NCBI GenBank assembly: GCA_026418175.1 | Contig: JAOABX010000013.1 | Span: 1-55,387, forward strand | Source of the DNA: Flavobacteriales bacterium | GTDB lineage: Bacteria; Bacteroidota; Bacteroidia; CAIKAF01 | DNA length: 55,387 nt | Direction of reading: 5' to 3' | In this document: positions 27,251-37,378 of the stretch, piece after piece | Layout of the letters: each line of letters begins with the position of its first letter | Position numbering within the stretch: position 1 is the first letter of the stretch | Notes under the pieces: model-generated | Seen by the model: the letters and a program-made list of their open reading frames with translations, nothing else | Told to the model about the DNA's origin: nothing | The model's database searches: none | Translations under genes and position numbers: made by a program

Positions 27251-27835
27251 CTATCCATGAATGGTTTCTTTCTTTCCATATCCGGCAATTACTTTTGCTT
27301 CGTACTCCAGAAATTCATTCCATCGGGCATCCACTTCTTCTCGTGGAGCCAGTGATCGTGCCAAAGTAATAAACATGGTATAATGACTTGCCTCGCTTTC
27401 CATCAATTCGCGGTAAAATTCAGCCAATTCTTTATCCTGAATATTTTCAGATAAAACCTTAAATCGCTCACAGCTTCTGGCTTCAATCATAGCAGCAAAT
27501 AGTAATTGATCAATCAATCGTATTTTTTTATCATGATGTCCCTTTCTTAAAAACTTCATCAAATCATTAACATATGGATCTTTTCGCTCTTTTCCTAGAG
27601 TATATCCCCGTTTCAGTAAGAAGTCATGCACACGTTTAAAATGCTCCATTTCTTCTTGAGCAAGATCTGCCATATTTTTTACTAATTCTGGATATTCCGG
27701 GAAATTTACAATTAAAGAAATTGCAGTTGAGGCAGCTTTTTGTTCACAATACGCATGATCTGTGAGAATTTCTTCCACATGCTGTTCAGCAATGGTTGCC
27801 CAGCGAGGATCCGTAGGTAATTTTAAGCGAAACAT
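27251..27835 (-). CDS. miaE: tRNA-(ms2io6A)-hydroxylase MiaE
   Basis: A 194-residue non-haem diiron monooxygenase that hydroxylates the isopentenyl group of ms2i6A37 in tRNA, an O2-dependent reaction. The ferritin-like four-helix bundle has the ligand pairs visible as EQHVEEIL, EEMEHFKRVH, EARSCERF and ESEASHYTMF. Length and the N-terminal DPRWATIAEQHVEEILTDHA block are typical. It is divergent from purK; on its own strand it precedes the T9SS cargo gene by 52 bases, but the two products are unrelated. A perfect -7 box (TAATTTTG, minus, 27862-27869) lies 26 bases upstream. Confidence 0.93.
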   Translation of the reverse strand: MFRLKLPTDPRWATIAEQHVEEILTDHAYCEQKAASTAISLIVNFPEYPELVKNMADLAQEEMEHFKRVHDFLLKRGYTLGKERKDPYVNDLMKFLRKGHHDKKIRLIDQLLFAAMIEARSCERFKVLSENIQDKELAEFYRELMESEASHYTMFITLARSLAPREEVDARWNEFLEYEAKVIAGYGKKETIHG

Positions 27836-27910
27836 ACATTAACTCTTGCCCTGCGAAATTACAAAATTAAGAGGCCTTTGAATCAACTTTTATTTTATCA
27901 GTGGGAAAAT

Positions 27911-27918
27911 TACCTTTG
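27911..27918 (+). promoter_or_regulatory. -7 promoter box of purK
   Basis: TACCTTTG matches the consensus perfectly and ends only four bases before the purK ATG, leaving essentially no 5' untranslated region. Confidence 0.5.
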
Positions 27919-27922
27919 AGCT

Positions 27923-29062
27923 ATGAAGAAGAGGCTTCAAGATTTATCAATCGGATTATTAGGGGGCGGACAATTAGGACGCATGTTATTGCAAGAGGCT
28001 GCCAATCTAGATTTAAAAATTGCGGTGATGGACCCTTCGGAAGATGCTCCTTGCAGACATCTTACCTTTGAATTTGTACATGGGGACTTTCGAGATTTTG
28101 ATGCTGTTTATGCATTTGGAAAAGATAAAGACATTGTAACAATTGAATTTGAAGATGTAAATGCAGATGCCTTGGAAGAATTGGAGAAAAATGGAGTACA
28201 AGTTTTTCCCGAACCTCGAGTACTGAAATTGATAAAAGATAAAGGGCTTCAAAAACAATTTTATAACAAACACCAAATTCCTACAGCACCCTTTGTACTC
28301 ATTAAAAACAAAGAAGATATTCTAAATTCCGGCATGCAGGCTCCATTTTTTCAAAAACTTCGTACCGGTGGATATGACGGATACGGAGTTAGAAAAATCA
28401 CTACACTTGAAAATCTGGAGCATGCTTTCGACAAGCCCTCTGTACTGGAAGCAACGGCTGATATTGAAAAAGAAATTTCTGTGATTGTATCCAGAAATAC
28501 CCAGGGAGAAATTGCCACGTTTCCGGTAGTAGAAATGGAATTTAATCCTGAATCAAACATGGTGCAGTTTTTATTTGCTCCTTCTACCCTGCCACAAGAG
28601 AAACAAGATGAAGCAAGAAATTTAGCTGTTAGAATAATTGAAGCACTAAAAATGACCGGAATTTTAGCAGTTGAAATGTTTTACCTCAAAAACGGGGAAA
28701 TTTGGGTAAATGAAATGGCTCCACGTCCACATAATAGCGGGCATCATACCATTGAAGCAAATTTCACCTCGCAATATGAACAACACCTGCGTGCAATAAC
28801 CGGACTTCCTCCAGGAAATACGGGAACCATTATGCCTTCAGTGATGGTTAACTTGTTAGGCGAAAAAGGCTATACCGGCAAACCTGTTTATCATGCATTG
28901 GATGAGGTGCTAAAATTACCGGGGGTGTACATTCATCTGTATGGCAAATCCACAACCAAAGATTTCAGAAAAATGGGACATGTAACAATTTTAGCTCCTA
29001 CATTACAAGAAGCCAAAGAAAAAGGGAAATATATCCTGAATACTCTCCGGGTAAAGGCATAA
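27923..29062 (+). CDS. purK: 5-(carboxyamino)imidazole ribonucleotide synthase
   Basis: A 379-residue ATP-grasp enzyme that converts AIR, bicarbonate and ATP to N5-CAIR in purine synthesis. The N-terminus has the PurK motif LGGGQLGRMLLQEA. The central ATP-grasp region shows KLRTGGYDGYGV and the EKEISVIVSR block, and the metal/active-site stretch NEMAPRPHNSGHHTIEA is diagnostic. PurE, its usual partner, is not adjacent here. It is convergent with purT, a second ATP-grasp purine enzyme, across a 202-base gap. Confidence 0.96.
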   Translation: MKKRLQDLSIGLLGGGQLGRMLLQEAANLDLKIAVMDPSEDAPCRHLTFEFVHGDFRDFDAVYAFGKDKDIVTIEFEDVNADALEELEKNGVQVFPEPRVLKLIKDKGLQKQFYNKHQIPTAPFVLIKNKEDILNSGMQAPFFQKLRTGGYDGYGVRKITTLENLEHAFDKPSVLEATADIEKEISVIVSRNTQGEIATFPVVEMEFNPESNMVQFLFAPSTLPQEKQDEARNLAVRIIEALKMTGILAVEMFYLKNGEIWVNEMAPRPHNSGHHTIEANFTSQYEQHLRAITGLPPGNTGTIMPSVMVNLLGEKGYTGKPVYHALDEVLKLPGVYIHLYGKSTTKDFRKMGHVTILAPTLQEAKEKGKYILNTLRVKA

Positions 29063-29264
29063 AAGAAAAGGTTACATACAACCTTGTTTAAATTAAAGGG
29101 TTGTGTTAATCAAACTTTTTTAATAAAAACTAAGAATACTACGGTTATAAGTAATAGCTAATCGTAAAAAAATAATTGAATTTCATCTTTATTTTCGGAA
29201 AATAAAAAAACAAATGTTGGATGGTAATTATATTGGAATTCAATGATGATTTTGAATTCAATTA
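29063..29264. other. Gap between convergent purK and purT, weak hairpins only
   Basis: A 202-base AT-rich gap. Two weak inverted repeats are visible: ACAACC/GGTTGT near 29084-29105 and an eight-base GAATTCAA/TTGAATTC pair at 29236-29243 and 29252-29259, beside the purT stop. Either might act in termination, but neither has a clear U-run. No reading frame or RNA gene is seen. Confidence 0.4.
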
Positions 29265-30437
29265 TTACATCGGAATAGTGTAAATTTTAATTTTTTGAGC
29301 AGTATCAATGGCTTTTTGAACCACTTTTTTAACATCATTCCCCAAATGATCATATGCCAATGCTACACCCATTCGACGATATGGCCGTGTGGTAGGTTTT
29401 CCAAAAATTTTTACATCTGTTTTAGAACTTTTCAACGCCTCTTGCATGCCAAGATATACCGGATTTTTACCATGCACATTCGCTAAGATCACAGCGCTTG
29501 CACCAATTCGTTCCAAGGTAATTTCAGGTATTGGTAGGCCAAGAATGGCACGGGCATGCAATTCAAATTCTGAGAAATTTTGTGTACCAGCCAAAGTTAC
29601 CATGCCTGTATCGTGTGGACGTGGAGATAATTCAGAGAAATAGACACCATCATCCGTTAAAAAAAACTCTACTCCCCAAATTCCGGCACCGGTCAAAGCA
29701 CGGGTAACCTTCTCTGCCATGCGTTGTGCTTCCTGCAAATGTTGGTCAGAAAGGAAAGCCGGCTGCCAACTTTCCTGATAATCTCCCCTTTCTTGGCGAT
29801 GGCCAATGGGAGGGCAAAATAAAGTTGGGCCATTTTGTTGAGTAACAGTTAGAAGAGTAATTTCTGTATGGAATTGAATAAATTCTTCTACAATTACTTC
29901 AATGATATCTCCCCTGCTTCCTTCCACCGCATAATTCCAGGCTTTTAAAATATCATCGGTTGATTTAATGACAGACTGCCCTTTCCCTGATGATGACATC
30001 AGTGGCTTTACCACACAGGGAATACCGAGTTTTTGCACAGCCGAAGCCAGTTCTTCTTGCGAGGTAGCATAGGCATAACGGGCAGTTTTTAATCCCAATT
30101 CTTTCGCTGCCAAATCGCGGATGGCTTTTCGGTTCATGGTAAAGTTAGCGGCACGGGCACTGGGCACTACCTGAATTCCTTTTTTCTCATAATCATAAAA
30201 CCGTTCTGTTCGTATGGCTTCAATTTCAGGAACAATTATATCTGGTTGATGTTTGTGAACCACCGCATCCAATGCAGTACCATCCAGCATGTTAATTACT
30301 TCAAAGGTATCGGCCACTTGCATAGCAGGTGCGCCTTCATACGAATCAACAGCAATTACATATTGCCCCAGTCGTTTAACGGCAATTACAAATTCTTTTC
30401 CGAGTTCACCGGAACCTAATAACAATATTTTTTTCAT
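29265..30437 (-). CDS. purT: Formate-dependent phosphoribosylglycinamide formyltransferase
   Basis: A 390-residue ATP-grasp enzyme that formylates GAR with formate and ATP, the folate-independent alternative to PurN. The N-terminus carries [11 protein letters not shown]; the ATP-binding region has [16 protein letters not shown]; the acidic metal site appears as [29 protein letters not shown]. Length is typical. A near-consensus -7 box ends about five bases before the ATG. The nrdA terminator lies immediately upstream on the same strand, so purT has its own promoter. Confidence 0.96.
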   Translation of the reverse strand: MKKILLLGSGELGKEFVIAVKRLGQYVIAVDSYEGAPAMQVADTFEVINMLDGTALDAVVHKHQPDIIVPEIEAIRTERFYDYEKKGIQVVPSARAANFTMNRKAIRDLAAKELGLKTARYAYATSQEELASAVQKLGIPCVVKPLMSSSGKGQSVIKSTDDILKAWNYAVEGSRGDIIEVIVEEFIQFHTEITLLTVTQQNGPTLFCPPIGHRQERGDYQESWQPAFLSDQHLQEAQRMAEKVTRALTGAGIWGVEFFLTDDGVYFSELSPRPHDTGMVTLAGTQNFSEFELHARAILGLPIPEITLERIGASAVILANVHGKNPVYLGMQEALKSSKTDVKIFGKPTTRPYRRMGVALAYDHLGNDVKKVVQKAIDTAQKIKIYTIPM

Positions 30438-30459
30438 CGGCCTAAAATTAACAAAACAA

Positions 30460-30486
30460 AAAATCCCGGCATAAACCGGGATTTTT
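30460..30486 (-). terminator. Rho-independent terminator of nrdBA
   Basis: A 10-bp stem (arms 30460-30469 and 30476-30485, AAAATCCCGG with its complement) and six-base loop, followed on the minus strand by a T-rich run. It lies 19 bases beyond the nrdA stop and before purT. Confidence 0.85.
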
Positions 30487-30503
30487 AAATATCAATGCGG
30501 TAA

Positions 30504-32930
30504 TTAGCTGCCACACATTTCACAACCTTCCGGATTATCGAGCGAACATTGCAGTTCTTTCTGCACTTGTTCGTTTACCATAAATGCATCAATGTTAGAT
30601 GGCGATGTTTGGTTGTATGAAGCTGAAGTTGTCTTAACATCTGGCTCGGTTTGAGCAAGCAAGTTATGGTCAACAGTAAACTTATGTGCAGAAACTGTTT
30701 TTGTACGCAGATAATACATTCCAGTTTTCAACCCTTTACGCCAAGCATAGAAGTGCATTGAAGTCATCTTGGCATAGGTTGGGTTTTCCATAAAAATGTT
30801 GAGCGACTGGCTTTGATCAATAAATGCTCCGCGATCAGCTGCCATATCAATCAAATCCTTTTGCTTGATTTCCCAAACAGTTTTATAAATCGCCTTCAAG
30901 TTTTCAGGAATTTCGGGAATGTTTTGAATAGAGCCATTGTGAGCCATAATTTTTTGTTTCATTTCGTTATTCCATAATCCCAATTCCACCAAGTCTTTCA
31001 ATAAATACTTATTTACTACCGGAAATTCTCCGGAAAGTACTCGGCGCATATACATGTTGGAGGTGAATGGTTCAAAACATTCGTTATTACCGAGTATCTG
31101 GGCAGTAGAAGCAGTTGGCATAGGAGCCACCAAGAGTGAATTTCTTACTCCATACTTCATAATTTCATCCCGAAGAATATCCCACTCCCACCGATCAGAA
31201 GGCTTAACCCCCCACATATCAAATTGAAAGATACCTTGGGAAATTGGCGATCCATGGAATGTTTCATATGGACCGAATTCTTTAGCTAGATCTTTAGAAG
31301 CCGTAAGCGCTGCGTAGTAAATTGTTTCAAAAATTTCTTTATTCAACTGCTTGGCTTCATTAGAATCAAACGGAAGACGAAGTTTTACAAACGTATCAGC
31401 CAACCCTTGAACACCTAATCCAACAGGACGGTGACGCAAGTTGGAATAACGGGCTTCTTTCACCGGATAATAGTTACGGTCAATAATTTTGTTCAGGTTT
31501 TTGGTAGCTACATACGTTACCTCAAAAAGGCGCTGGTGATCAAATTTGCCATCTATAACATATTTGGGTAGCGCAATAGATGCCAGGTTGCACACAGCTA
31601 CTTCATCCGTGGCAGTGTACTCAATAATTTCTGTACAGAGGTTACTGCAACGAATGGTTCCGAGGTTTTTCTGGTTTGATTTGCGGTTGGCATGATCCTT
31701 ATAGAGCATGTAAGGCACCCCTGTTTCAATTTGAGCCTCAATAATCCTCGCCCATAGATCACGGGCTTTAATTTTTCGGCGATAGCGGCCTTCCTCTTCA
31801 TACCGGGTGTAGAGAGCCTCAAATTCTTCACCGTAGCAATCCGGCAGGCCAGGTGCTTCATTGGGGCAAAACAACGACCATTCGCCATCTTCATCTACAC
31901 GCTTCATGAATAAGTCAGGAATCCACAACGCCAAGAACAGGTCGCGTGCTCTAAGTTCCTCGGCTCCTGTATTTTTCTTTAAGTCGAGGAAATCTAAAAT
32001 GTCATCATGCCAGGGTTCCAGGTACACGGCAAAAGAACCTTTACGTTTTCCGCCTCCCTGATCTACGTAGCGAGCTGTATCATTGAATACCCGAAGCATC
32101 GGAACAATCCCGTTGGAAGTTCCGTTGGTTCCCTTAATGTACGAACCCTTAGCACGGATATCATGAATGGCAAGTCCAATACCGCCGGCAGATTGTGATA
32201 TTTTGGCGCACTGCTTTAAGGTATCATATATACCTTCAATACTGTCTTCCTTCATGGTTAGAAGGAAGCAGGATGACATCTGCGGCTTGGGTGTTCCGGC
32301 ATTATAAAGGGTGGGCGTAGCATGGGTAAACCATCCTTCTGATAACAAGTGATACGTTTCGATCACTGCATTGATATCGTCTTTATGAATACCCACAGCA
32401 ACACGCATATACATGTGCTGCGGACGCTCAGCAATTTTACCGTCTATTTTGAGTAAATAAGATTTTTCTAGGGTTTTAAAGCCGAAGTAATCGAAATTAT
32501 AATCTCTGTCGTAAATAATGGTTGAATCAAGCAGCTCAGCATTAGCTGCAATGATTTCATATACATCTTCCGCTATCAAAGAAGCACGTTCACCGGTTTT
32601 GGGATCAACATAATTATATAACTTTTCCATGGTACGGGAAAACGACTTCTCTGTATTTTTATGCAGATTAGAAACTGCAATTCGAGAGGCTAATAGCGCA
32701 TAGTCTGGATGAATTACTGACATAGCAGCAGCTTCCTGAGCCGCCAAATTGTCCAAATCAGTAGTTTTTACGCCGCGATACACGCCGGTAACTACGCGCT
32801 GCGCTACTTTCACCGGGTCTACAAAGTTCCGGTCCAATCCATATGACAATTTATTAAGACGCGCTGTAATTTTATCAAATTTCACGGATTCTTTGCGTCC
32901 GTCACGCTTTATTACATACATTTCAGACAT
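30504..32930 (-). CDS. nrdA: Class Ia ribonucleotide reductase, alpha subunit (eukaryote-like)
   Basis: An 808-residue catalytic subunit that reduces ribonucleoside diphosphates. Residues 1-90 are an ATP-cone ([16 protein letters not shown]) for dATP control. The active-site region includes [13 protein letters not shown] (first redox Cys), [10 protein letters not shown] and [11 protein letters not shown] (thiyl Cys and partner Asn/Glu), and [15 protein letters not shown]. The C-terminus ends in CEMCGS, the CxxC shuttle for thioredoxin. Many blocks (for example [18 protein letters not shown] and [15 protein letters not shown]) are nearly the same as I recall for human RRM1, much more than for E. 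coli NrdA. It follows nrdB by 46 bases. Confidence 0.97.
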   Translation of the reverse strand: MSEMYVIKRDGRKESVKFDKITARLNKLSYGLDRNFVDPVKVAQRVVTGVYRGVKTTDLDNLAAQEAAAMSVIHPDYALLASRIAVSNLHKNTEKSFSRTMEKLYNYVDPKTGERASLIAEDVYEIIAANAELLDSTIIYDRDYNFDYFGFKTLEKSYLLKIDGKIAERPQHMYMRVAVGIHKDDINAVIETYHLLSEGWFTHATPTLYNAGTPKPQMSSCFLLTMKEDSIEGIYDTLKQCAKISQSAGGIGLAIHDIRAKGSYIKGTNGTSNGIVPMLRVFNDTARYVDQGGGKRKGSFAVYLEPWHDDILDFLDLKKNTGAEELRARDLFLALWIPDLFMKRVDEDGEWSLFCPNEAPGLPDCYGEEFEALYTRYEEEGRYRRKIKARDLWARIIEAQIETGVPYMLYKDHANRKSNQKNLGTIRCSNLCTEIIEYTATDEVAVCNLASIALPKYVIDGKFDHQRLFEVTYVATKNLNKIIDRNYYPVKEARYSNLRHRPVGLGVQGLADTFVKLRLPFDSNEAKQLNKEIFETIYYAALTASKDLAKEFGPYETFHGSPISQGIFQFDMWGVKPSDRWEWDILRDEIMKYGVRNSLLVAPMPTASTAQILGNNECFEPFTSNMYMRRVLSGEFPVVNKYLLKDLVELGLWNNEMKQKIMAHNGSIQNIPEIPENLKAIYKTVWEIKQKDLIDMAADRGAFIDQSQSLNIFMENPTYAKMTSMHFYAWRKGLKTGMYYLRTKTVSAHKFTVDHNLLAQTEPDVKTTSASYNQTSPSNIDAFMVNEQVQKELQCSLDNPEGCEMCGS

Positions 32931-32976
32931 ACTGTCAACGCTTAAATGAGTTAGTAAATTAATATCGGGTTGTTAT

Positions 32977-34005
32977 TTAAAAATCTTCGTCGGTTGTGAA
33001 TTCTGCTACATTCAATTCAGCCTTTTTGTATTCACTCACCCGCTTCTCGAAGAAGTTGGTTTTACCCAGCAGCGAAATATAATCCATAAAAGCAAACGGA
33101 TTTTCTACATTGTACACTTTTTTGCATCCCAAAATGCTCAACCAGTGGTCTGCCACAAATTCAATGTATTGACTCATCAAGGTGCTATTCATTCCAATTA
33201 ACTCAACAGGCAGTGCATCGGTAACAAACTCTTTTTCAATTTCTACTGCATCGCAAATAATTTCTTTAATTCGCTCTTCGCTTAGTTTATTTTTGATATG
33301 ATAATTGTAAATGTGGCATGCGAATTCGCAATGGAAACCTTCATCACGTGATATAAATTCGTTTGAAGTAGCCAAACCAGGCATTAAGCCACGATTTTTC
33401 AGCCAGAAAATAGAACAAAAAGAACCCGAGAAGAAAATTCCTTCCACCGCACAAAAAGCAATCAAACGCTCAGAAAAGCTAGGACTGCTAATCCAACGAA
33501 GCGCCCACTGTGCCTTTTTCTTCACACATTCAAGTGTATCAATTGCCTTAAATAGATTATTCTTTTCCTGAGGGTCTTTAATATACGTATCAATCAACAA
33601 GGAATACATTTCAGAGTGGATGTTTTCCATCATGATCTGAAATCCATAGAACATTTTTGCTTCTGTATATTGTACTTCTCGTACAAAATTTTCAGCAAGA
33701 TTTTCGTTTACAATCCCATCACTGGCAGCAAAAAACGCCAATACATGTTTAATAAAATGTTGTTCATTAGGATTCAATTTTGCCCAATCAGTCAAATCAT
33801 TAGCCAAATCCACTTCTTCAGCTCTCCAAAAATGTTCTTGTTGTTTTTTATACAATTGCCAAATGTCGTGGTGCTGAATTGGGAACAATACAAAGCGCTC
33901 AGGATTTTCTTCCAAAATAGGCTCATTTACTACAGGAGTGTTTGCTGGCAACACGGTCTCTAAGCCAGGTGTTTCGTTTTTTAGTTCAGGGGTTGATGCG
34001 TTCAT
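32977..34005 (-). CDS. nrdB: Class Ia ribonucleotide reductase, beta subunit (eukaryote-like)
   Basis: A 342-residue radical-generating subunit. Diiron ligands fit Asp96 ([10 protein letters not shown]), Glu127 and His130 ([10 protein letters not shown]), Glu188 (AVEGIFFSG), Glu222 and His225 (RDEGFHCEF), with the radical Tyr134 four residues after His130, so it is a tyrosyl-radical enzyme rather than class Ic. Blocks such as [16 protein letters not shown] and EGIFFSGSF match mammalian R2 closely by memory. The C-terminal tail ([11 protein letters not shown]) is the acidic end that docks on the alpha subunit. First gene of the nrdB-nrdA operon. No NrdR box was recognised upstream. Confidence 0.97.
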   Translation of the reverse strand: MNASTPELKNETPGLETVLPANTPVVNEPILEENPERFVLFPIQHHDIWQLYKKQQEHFWRAEEVDLANDLTDWAKLNPNEQHFIKHVLAFFAASDGIVNENLAENFVREVQYTEAKMFYGFQIMMENIHSEMYSLLIDTYIKDPQEKNNLFKAIDTLECVKKKAQWALRWISSPSFSERLIAFCAVEGIFFSGSFCSIFWLKNRGLMPGLATSNEFISRDEGFHCEFACHIYNYHIKNKLSEERIKEIICDAVEIEKEFVTDALPVELIGMNSTLMSQYIEFVADHWLSILGCKKVYNVENPFAFMDYISLLGKTNFFEKRVSEYKKAELNVAEFTTDEDF

Positions 34006-34374
34006 ACAAATACTTATTTTTATAAATTGGTTAGTTTATTTTTTAGAGAGCATAACCCTGTACGCCTTAATTTGCGAACTAAAGCGCATTCAGAACATGC
34101 TCAAAAATTCAACTGATTTTACAACCTTGAATTACAAAATTTGTTTTTCAAAAGTTGCACTACAAATGTTCGATGAAAATCTCAAAAAGACAATCTACAA
34201 TTTTTAACAAAGGAGTGGTTTTATTAACACGTTTTTAATGTTGAAAACATGTTGCTAAAATTTAATATTGACGGTATTTTCAGAAAAACAAGGAGATTGA
34301 ATGGATATTAACATCAAAGTGTGAATAGAACAATAAGAAGCTCAAATTTATGGTTTGCAATTTGAAATTTTTTT
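34006..34374. other. Intergenic region upstream of nrdB
   Basis: A 369-base AT-rich gap between the DUF3109 gene and nrdB, both on the minus strand. It presumably holds the nrdBA promoter, but I find no perfect TAnnTTTG box or paired NrdR-type palindrome. A short CAAATT/AATTTG inverted repeat followed by a T-run lies near 34344-34374, oriented for the plus strand. No convincing coding frame or RNA gene is seen. Confidence 0.5.
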
Positions 34375-34956
34375 TTAAGAGTGTGCCGATAACTTTTCGA
34401 TAAGTTTTGCCGCCTCTTCCACTTGGGCATAAAATTCAGATCCATATTTACGAATGATAGCATCTTTTAAGAACTTATAAACTGGCACATTAAGTTTTTC
34501 GCCACAACTGCATGCTGGAGAACAAATTTTCCATTCATCATAGTTAAGCGCCTCCATTTGCTTGGTTTTATGAATGCGAATGGGATATAAATGACAACTG
34601 ATAGGTTTTCTAAAATCTGTTTTGCCTGCTTTCCAGGCCTTTTCAATTGCACAATGAGCTATTCCGTTTTCAAATACAACATAAGCACATTGTTTATTTT
34701 GAACCAATGGAGTTACTTTATCACCATCATCATCCAATATATATGCCCCTTGCTCTTCTACTGCCATTATTCCTTCCATTTGCATAAAAGGTTTTACTTG
34801 CTTAAATATCTGGTCCATCATGGCAGCTTCTTCATCTTCAAGAGGAGCACCGCTATCACCTTCTATACAACATGCACCTTTACAAGCCTGAAGGTCGCAT
34901 ACAAATTTTCGTTCAAACAAATAACGTGAAATAATCTTTCCTTCTATTTCAATCAT
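34375..34956 (-). CDS. DUF3109 cysteine-rich protein
   Basis: A 193-residue cytoplasmic protein of the DUF3109 family (YkgJ-related Cys cluster). Cysteines are arranged as FVCDLQACKGACC near the N-terminus (about residues 19-31), then single Cys in NKQCAYVV, AHCAIE and ISCHLYPIR, and a final CSPACSCG cluster near 145-152. The spacing suggests binding of zinc or an iron-sulfur cluster; function is unknown. It is divergent from trpS with 52 bases between start codons. Its -7 box ends five bases before the ATG. Confidence 0.9.
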   Translation of the reverse strand: MIEIEGKIISRYLFERKFVCDLQACKGACCIEGDSGAPLEDEEAAMMDQIFKQVKPFMQMEGIMAVEEQGAYILDDDGDKVTPLVQNKQCAYVVFENGIAHCAIEKAWKAGKTDFRKPISCHLYPIRIHKTKQMEALNYDEWKICSPACSCGEKLNVPVYKFLKDAIIRKYGSEFYAQVEEAAKLIEKLSAHS

Positions 34957-34961
34957 GCAGG

Positions 34962-34969
34962 CAAATATA
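34962..34969 (-). promoter_or_regulatory. -7 promoter box of the DUF3109 gene
   Basis: TATATTTG on the minus strand, a perfect TAnnTTTG, five bases from the ATG at 34956. Confidence 0.5.
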
Positions 34970-34981
34970 CTTCAATTCTCG

Positions 34982-34989
34982 TATTTTTG
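34982..34989 (+). promoter_or_regulatory. -7 promoter box of trpS
   Basis: TATTTTTG on the plus strand matches TAnnTTTG and lies 19 bases upstream of the trpS ATG. It is only 12 bases from the oppositely oriented box of the DUF3109 gene, so the two promoters overlap back to back. Confidence 0.5.
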
Positions 34990-35008
34990 CCGATAACAAA
35001 TATGTAGC

Positions 35009-35989
35009 ATGGCACGAATTTTAACCGGAATACAAAGCACCGGAGTACCGCATTTAGGGAATGTATTGGGAGCAATCAAACCCATGATACGTCTTTCAGA
35101 AGAACCCGGCAATGAAGCATTTGCATTTATTGCAGACCTTCATTCGCTTACTGCCATTAAAGATGCCTCAGAACGAATGCAAAACATTGATGCAGTATCT
35201 GCTGCATGGATTGCCTGCGGGTTCGATTATAAAAGAAATACGCTATACCGGCAAAGTGATGTACCTGAAGTTACCGAACTGGCCTGGTATCTCAACTGTT
35301 TTACCCCTTTTCCGATGCTAGCCAATGCACACTCGTTTAAGGATAAATCCAGCAGACTCAGCGACGTTAATGCCGGATTATTTACATATCCTGTGTTAAT
35401 GGCTGCAGATATTATTGGATATGACGCCAACATTGTTCCGGTTGGAAAAGACCAACTGCAACACCTGGAGATAACGCGTGATTTGGTTGGAACATTCAAT
35501 TATCAATATGGCGAAACATTTATACTCCCCGAAGCATATATTTCGGAGGAAGTAATGATCATTCCGGGTACGGATGGCCAAAAGATGAGTAAGTCATATA
35601 ACAATACCATCAATATCTTTCTCCCAGAAAAAGAATTAAAAAAATCAGTAATGAGTATAATTACTGACAGCACCCCGCTGGAAGCTCCTAAAAATCCAGA
35701 TACCTGTAATGTCTTCAACATATATAAAGTAGTAGCATCAGCCGAAGATACCGCAGCACTTAGGGAGAAATATCTAGCCGGTGGTTTTGGTTACGGGCAT
35801 GCTAAAACAGCATTGTTTGAAGTACTCATGGAAAAATTCTCAAAAGAACGTGAAGTTTATCAGTATTTAATGAATGACCGTGAAGAACTGGATCGTATTA
35901 TGTTACAAGGTGCCGAAAAGGCTCGTGCTATAATTCACGATGTATTAAAGAGAGTACGAAAAAAATTAGGGTACAGGGTAAAACCATAG
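35009..35989 (+). CDS. trpS: Tryptophanyl-tRNA synthetase
   Basis: A 326-residue class Ic aminoacyl-tRNA synthetase that charges tRNA-Trp. The HIGH-like motif is PHLG at residues 14-17 (in STGVPHLGN) and the KMSKS loop is at 192-196 (GTDGQKMSKS). The DLHSLTAI and YPVLMAADIIGYDA blocks are typical of bacterial TrpRS. Length fits the compact bacterial form. It is followed after 76 bases by the MaoC-like gene; no terminator is evident between them. Confidence 0.97.
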   Translation: MARILTGIQSTGVPHLGNVLGAIKPMIRLSEEPGNEAFAFIADLHSLTAIKDASERMQNIDAVSAAWIACGFDYKRNTLYRQSDVPEVTELAWYLNCFTPFPMLANAHSFKDKSSRLSDVNAGLFTYPVLMAADIIGYDANIVPVGKDQLQHLEITRDLVGTFNYQYGETFILPEAYISEEVMIIPGTDGQKMSKSYNNTINIFLPEKELKKSVMSIITDSTPLEAPKNPDTCNVFNIYKVVASAEDTAALREKYLAGGFGYGHAKTALFEVLMEKFSKEREVYQYLMNDREELDRIMLQGAEKARAIIHDVLKRVRKKLGYRVKP

Positions 35990-36065
35990 TTGTTTGTTGA
36001 TTTTTTTTTATTGATTTTTTAATGGCCTCGATTAAGGCATTCTGTGTTTATTTGTAAAAAAATTA

Positions 36066-36503
36066 TTGATGAAGGAATTAGGGTTTTATGATGTTAAACA
36101 AGGAGATGTTTTTGATTTCGGCAGCGTAACACTTACAGAAAAAGACATTATGGACTTTGCAAAGGAATATGATCCCATGCCTTTTCATATTGATATGGAA
36201 GCCGCTTTGAAAAGTCCGTTTAAAGGACTTATTGCAAGCGGAGTGCATCTATTTCATCACTTTTATAAAACACACTGGGTTCCACTTTTTAAACATTCTG
36301 TATATGCAGGCAAAGGCATCACCGATTGGATGCTGCATCGTCCGGTTTATGCTAATCGTACTTCGTTTTGCAAGGTTGAAGTAAAAGAATGGGATCCAAA
36401 ACCAGAACGCGGATACGGCGTAATCGTATGGCATTTTCGATTTAAAGATGAAAATGACCAATTGCTTCAACACTTGGATTTAATTGTTTTTCATAAAATC
36501 TAA
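36066..36503 (+). CDS. MaoC-like hot-dog hydratase
   Basis: A 145-residue single hot-dog domain protein. The hydratase-2 motif is recognisable: AKEYDPMPFHIDMEAA (Asp and His of the active site, about residues 36-46) followed by FKGLIASGVHLFHHF. Family members hydrate enoyl-CoA thioesters, in fatty acid or PHA metabolism. It lies eight bases upstream of an SDR gene, a pairing that often places a hydratase beside a reductase, but the substrate cannot be told from sequence. Confidence 0.85.
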   Translation: MMKELGFYDVKQGDVFDFGSVTLTEKDIMDFAKEYDPMPFHIDMEAALKSPFKGLIASGVHLFHHFYKTHWVPLFKHSVYAGKGITDWMLHRPVYANRTSFCKVEVKEWDPKPERGYGVIVWHFRFKDENDQLLQHLDLIVFHKI

Positions 36504-36511
36504 AAACAATC

Positions 36512-37366
36512 ATGAAACAACCCATTTGCCTAATTACAGGAGCTACTGCCGGCATCGGATTAGAAACAGCCAAACAACTTGCTAAAAAAGGGTTTAATAT
36601 CTACATCACCGGGCGAGGTGAAGAAAAATGTGTAGATGCCATAAACCAAATAAATCAAACATCACCAGGTGCAGCTATGGGCTATATCCTTTGTGATTTT
36701 TCATCCCAACATTCCATCAGAGAGGCAGCTCAAAAAATTCGTAACACGATTTCTAATCTCCATATATTGATTAACAATGCCGGTGCTGTTTATCAGCAAA
36801 AAGAACTAACGGAAGAAGGCATTGAAAAAACATTTGCTACCAATCATCTGGGTTACTTTTTGCTTACTCATTTACTATTGCCTATCATGCCTGCCAATCA
36901 GGGATGCAGGATTATTAACGTAGCATCAGATGCTCATTTTAGTGCTAGGCTTAATCTGGAGGATATTACAAATCCAAAAAAATATTTCATTTTTCAAGCA
37001 TATGCAAACTCCAAATTGGCCAATATCATGTTTACTTTTCAATTGGCTGAAAAACTTAATCCTTTGGGGATAACAGCTAATTGTCTGCATCCGGGTGTAG
37101 TAAAAACACGAATTGGCAATAAGAATACAGCTCAGTGGATGGGATGGTTATGGAATGCTATGACAGCAATACGTGGAATTTCAGTGGAAAAAGGTGCAGC
37201 TACCTCAGTTTACCTGGCTTCATCGCAAGAAGTTTCATCCATTACTGGAAAATACTTTTCTCAATGCCGCGAATCCAAACCCTCTTCAATCTCCATGGAT
37301 GTTTCGTTACAACAGCAACTTTGGGGTCTGAGTGAAAAACTTTGTGGTATTCAATCCTACATCTGA
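36512..37366 (+). CDS. SDR-family oxidoreductase, retinol-dehydrogenase-like
   Basis: A 284-residue classical-type short-chain dehydrogenase. TGATAGIG at residues 8-15 is the dinucleotide loop; TGRGEEKC follows beta-2; NNAGAVY is the structural motif near 89; the catalytic YANSK (Tyr and Lys) lies near 164-168; and HPGVVKTRIG follows. The order and the SDAHFSARLNLEDI stretch fit the retinol dehydrogenase / WW-domain-oxidoreductase-like branch. It probably forms an operon with the MaoC-like gene upstream and marC 12 bases downstream. Confidence 0.88.
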   Translation: MKQPICLITGATAGIGLETAKQLAKKGFNIYITGRGEEKCVDAINQINQTSPGAAMGYILCDFSSQHSIREAAQKIRNTISNLHILINNAGAVYQQKELTEEGIEKTFATNHLGYFLLTHLLLPIMPANQGCRIINVASDAHFSARLNLEDITNPKKYFIFQAYANSKLANIMFTFQLAEKLNPLGITANCLHPGVVKTRIGNKNTAQWMGWLWNAMTAIRGISVEKGAATSVYLASSQEVSSITGKYFSQCRESKPSSISMDVSLQQQLWGLSEKLCGIQSYI

Positions 37367-37378
37367 TAATAACATACT

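Noticed and set aside
24315-29100. Shared 15-base string (ACAACCTTGTTTAAA) after the ZIP gene and after purK
   Set aside because: A match of this length is expected by chance in an AT-rich window of this size, and only two copies are seen.
34006-34374. NrdR box or small gene upstream of nrdB
   Set aside because: No paired palindrome of the expected form and no coding frame with normal codon use was found.
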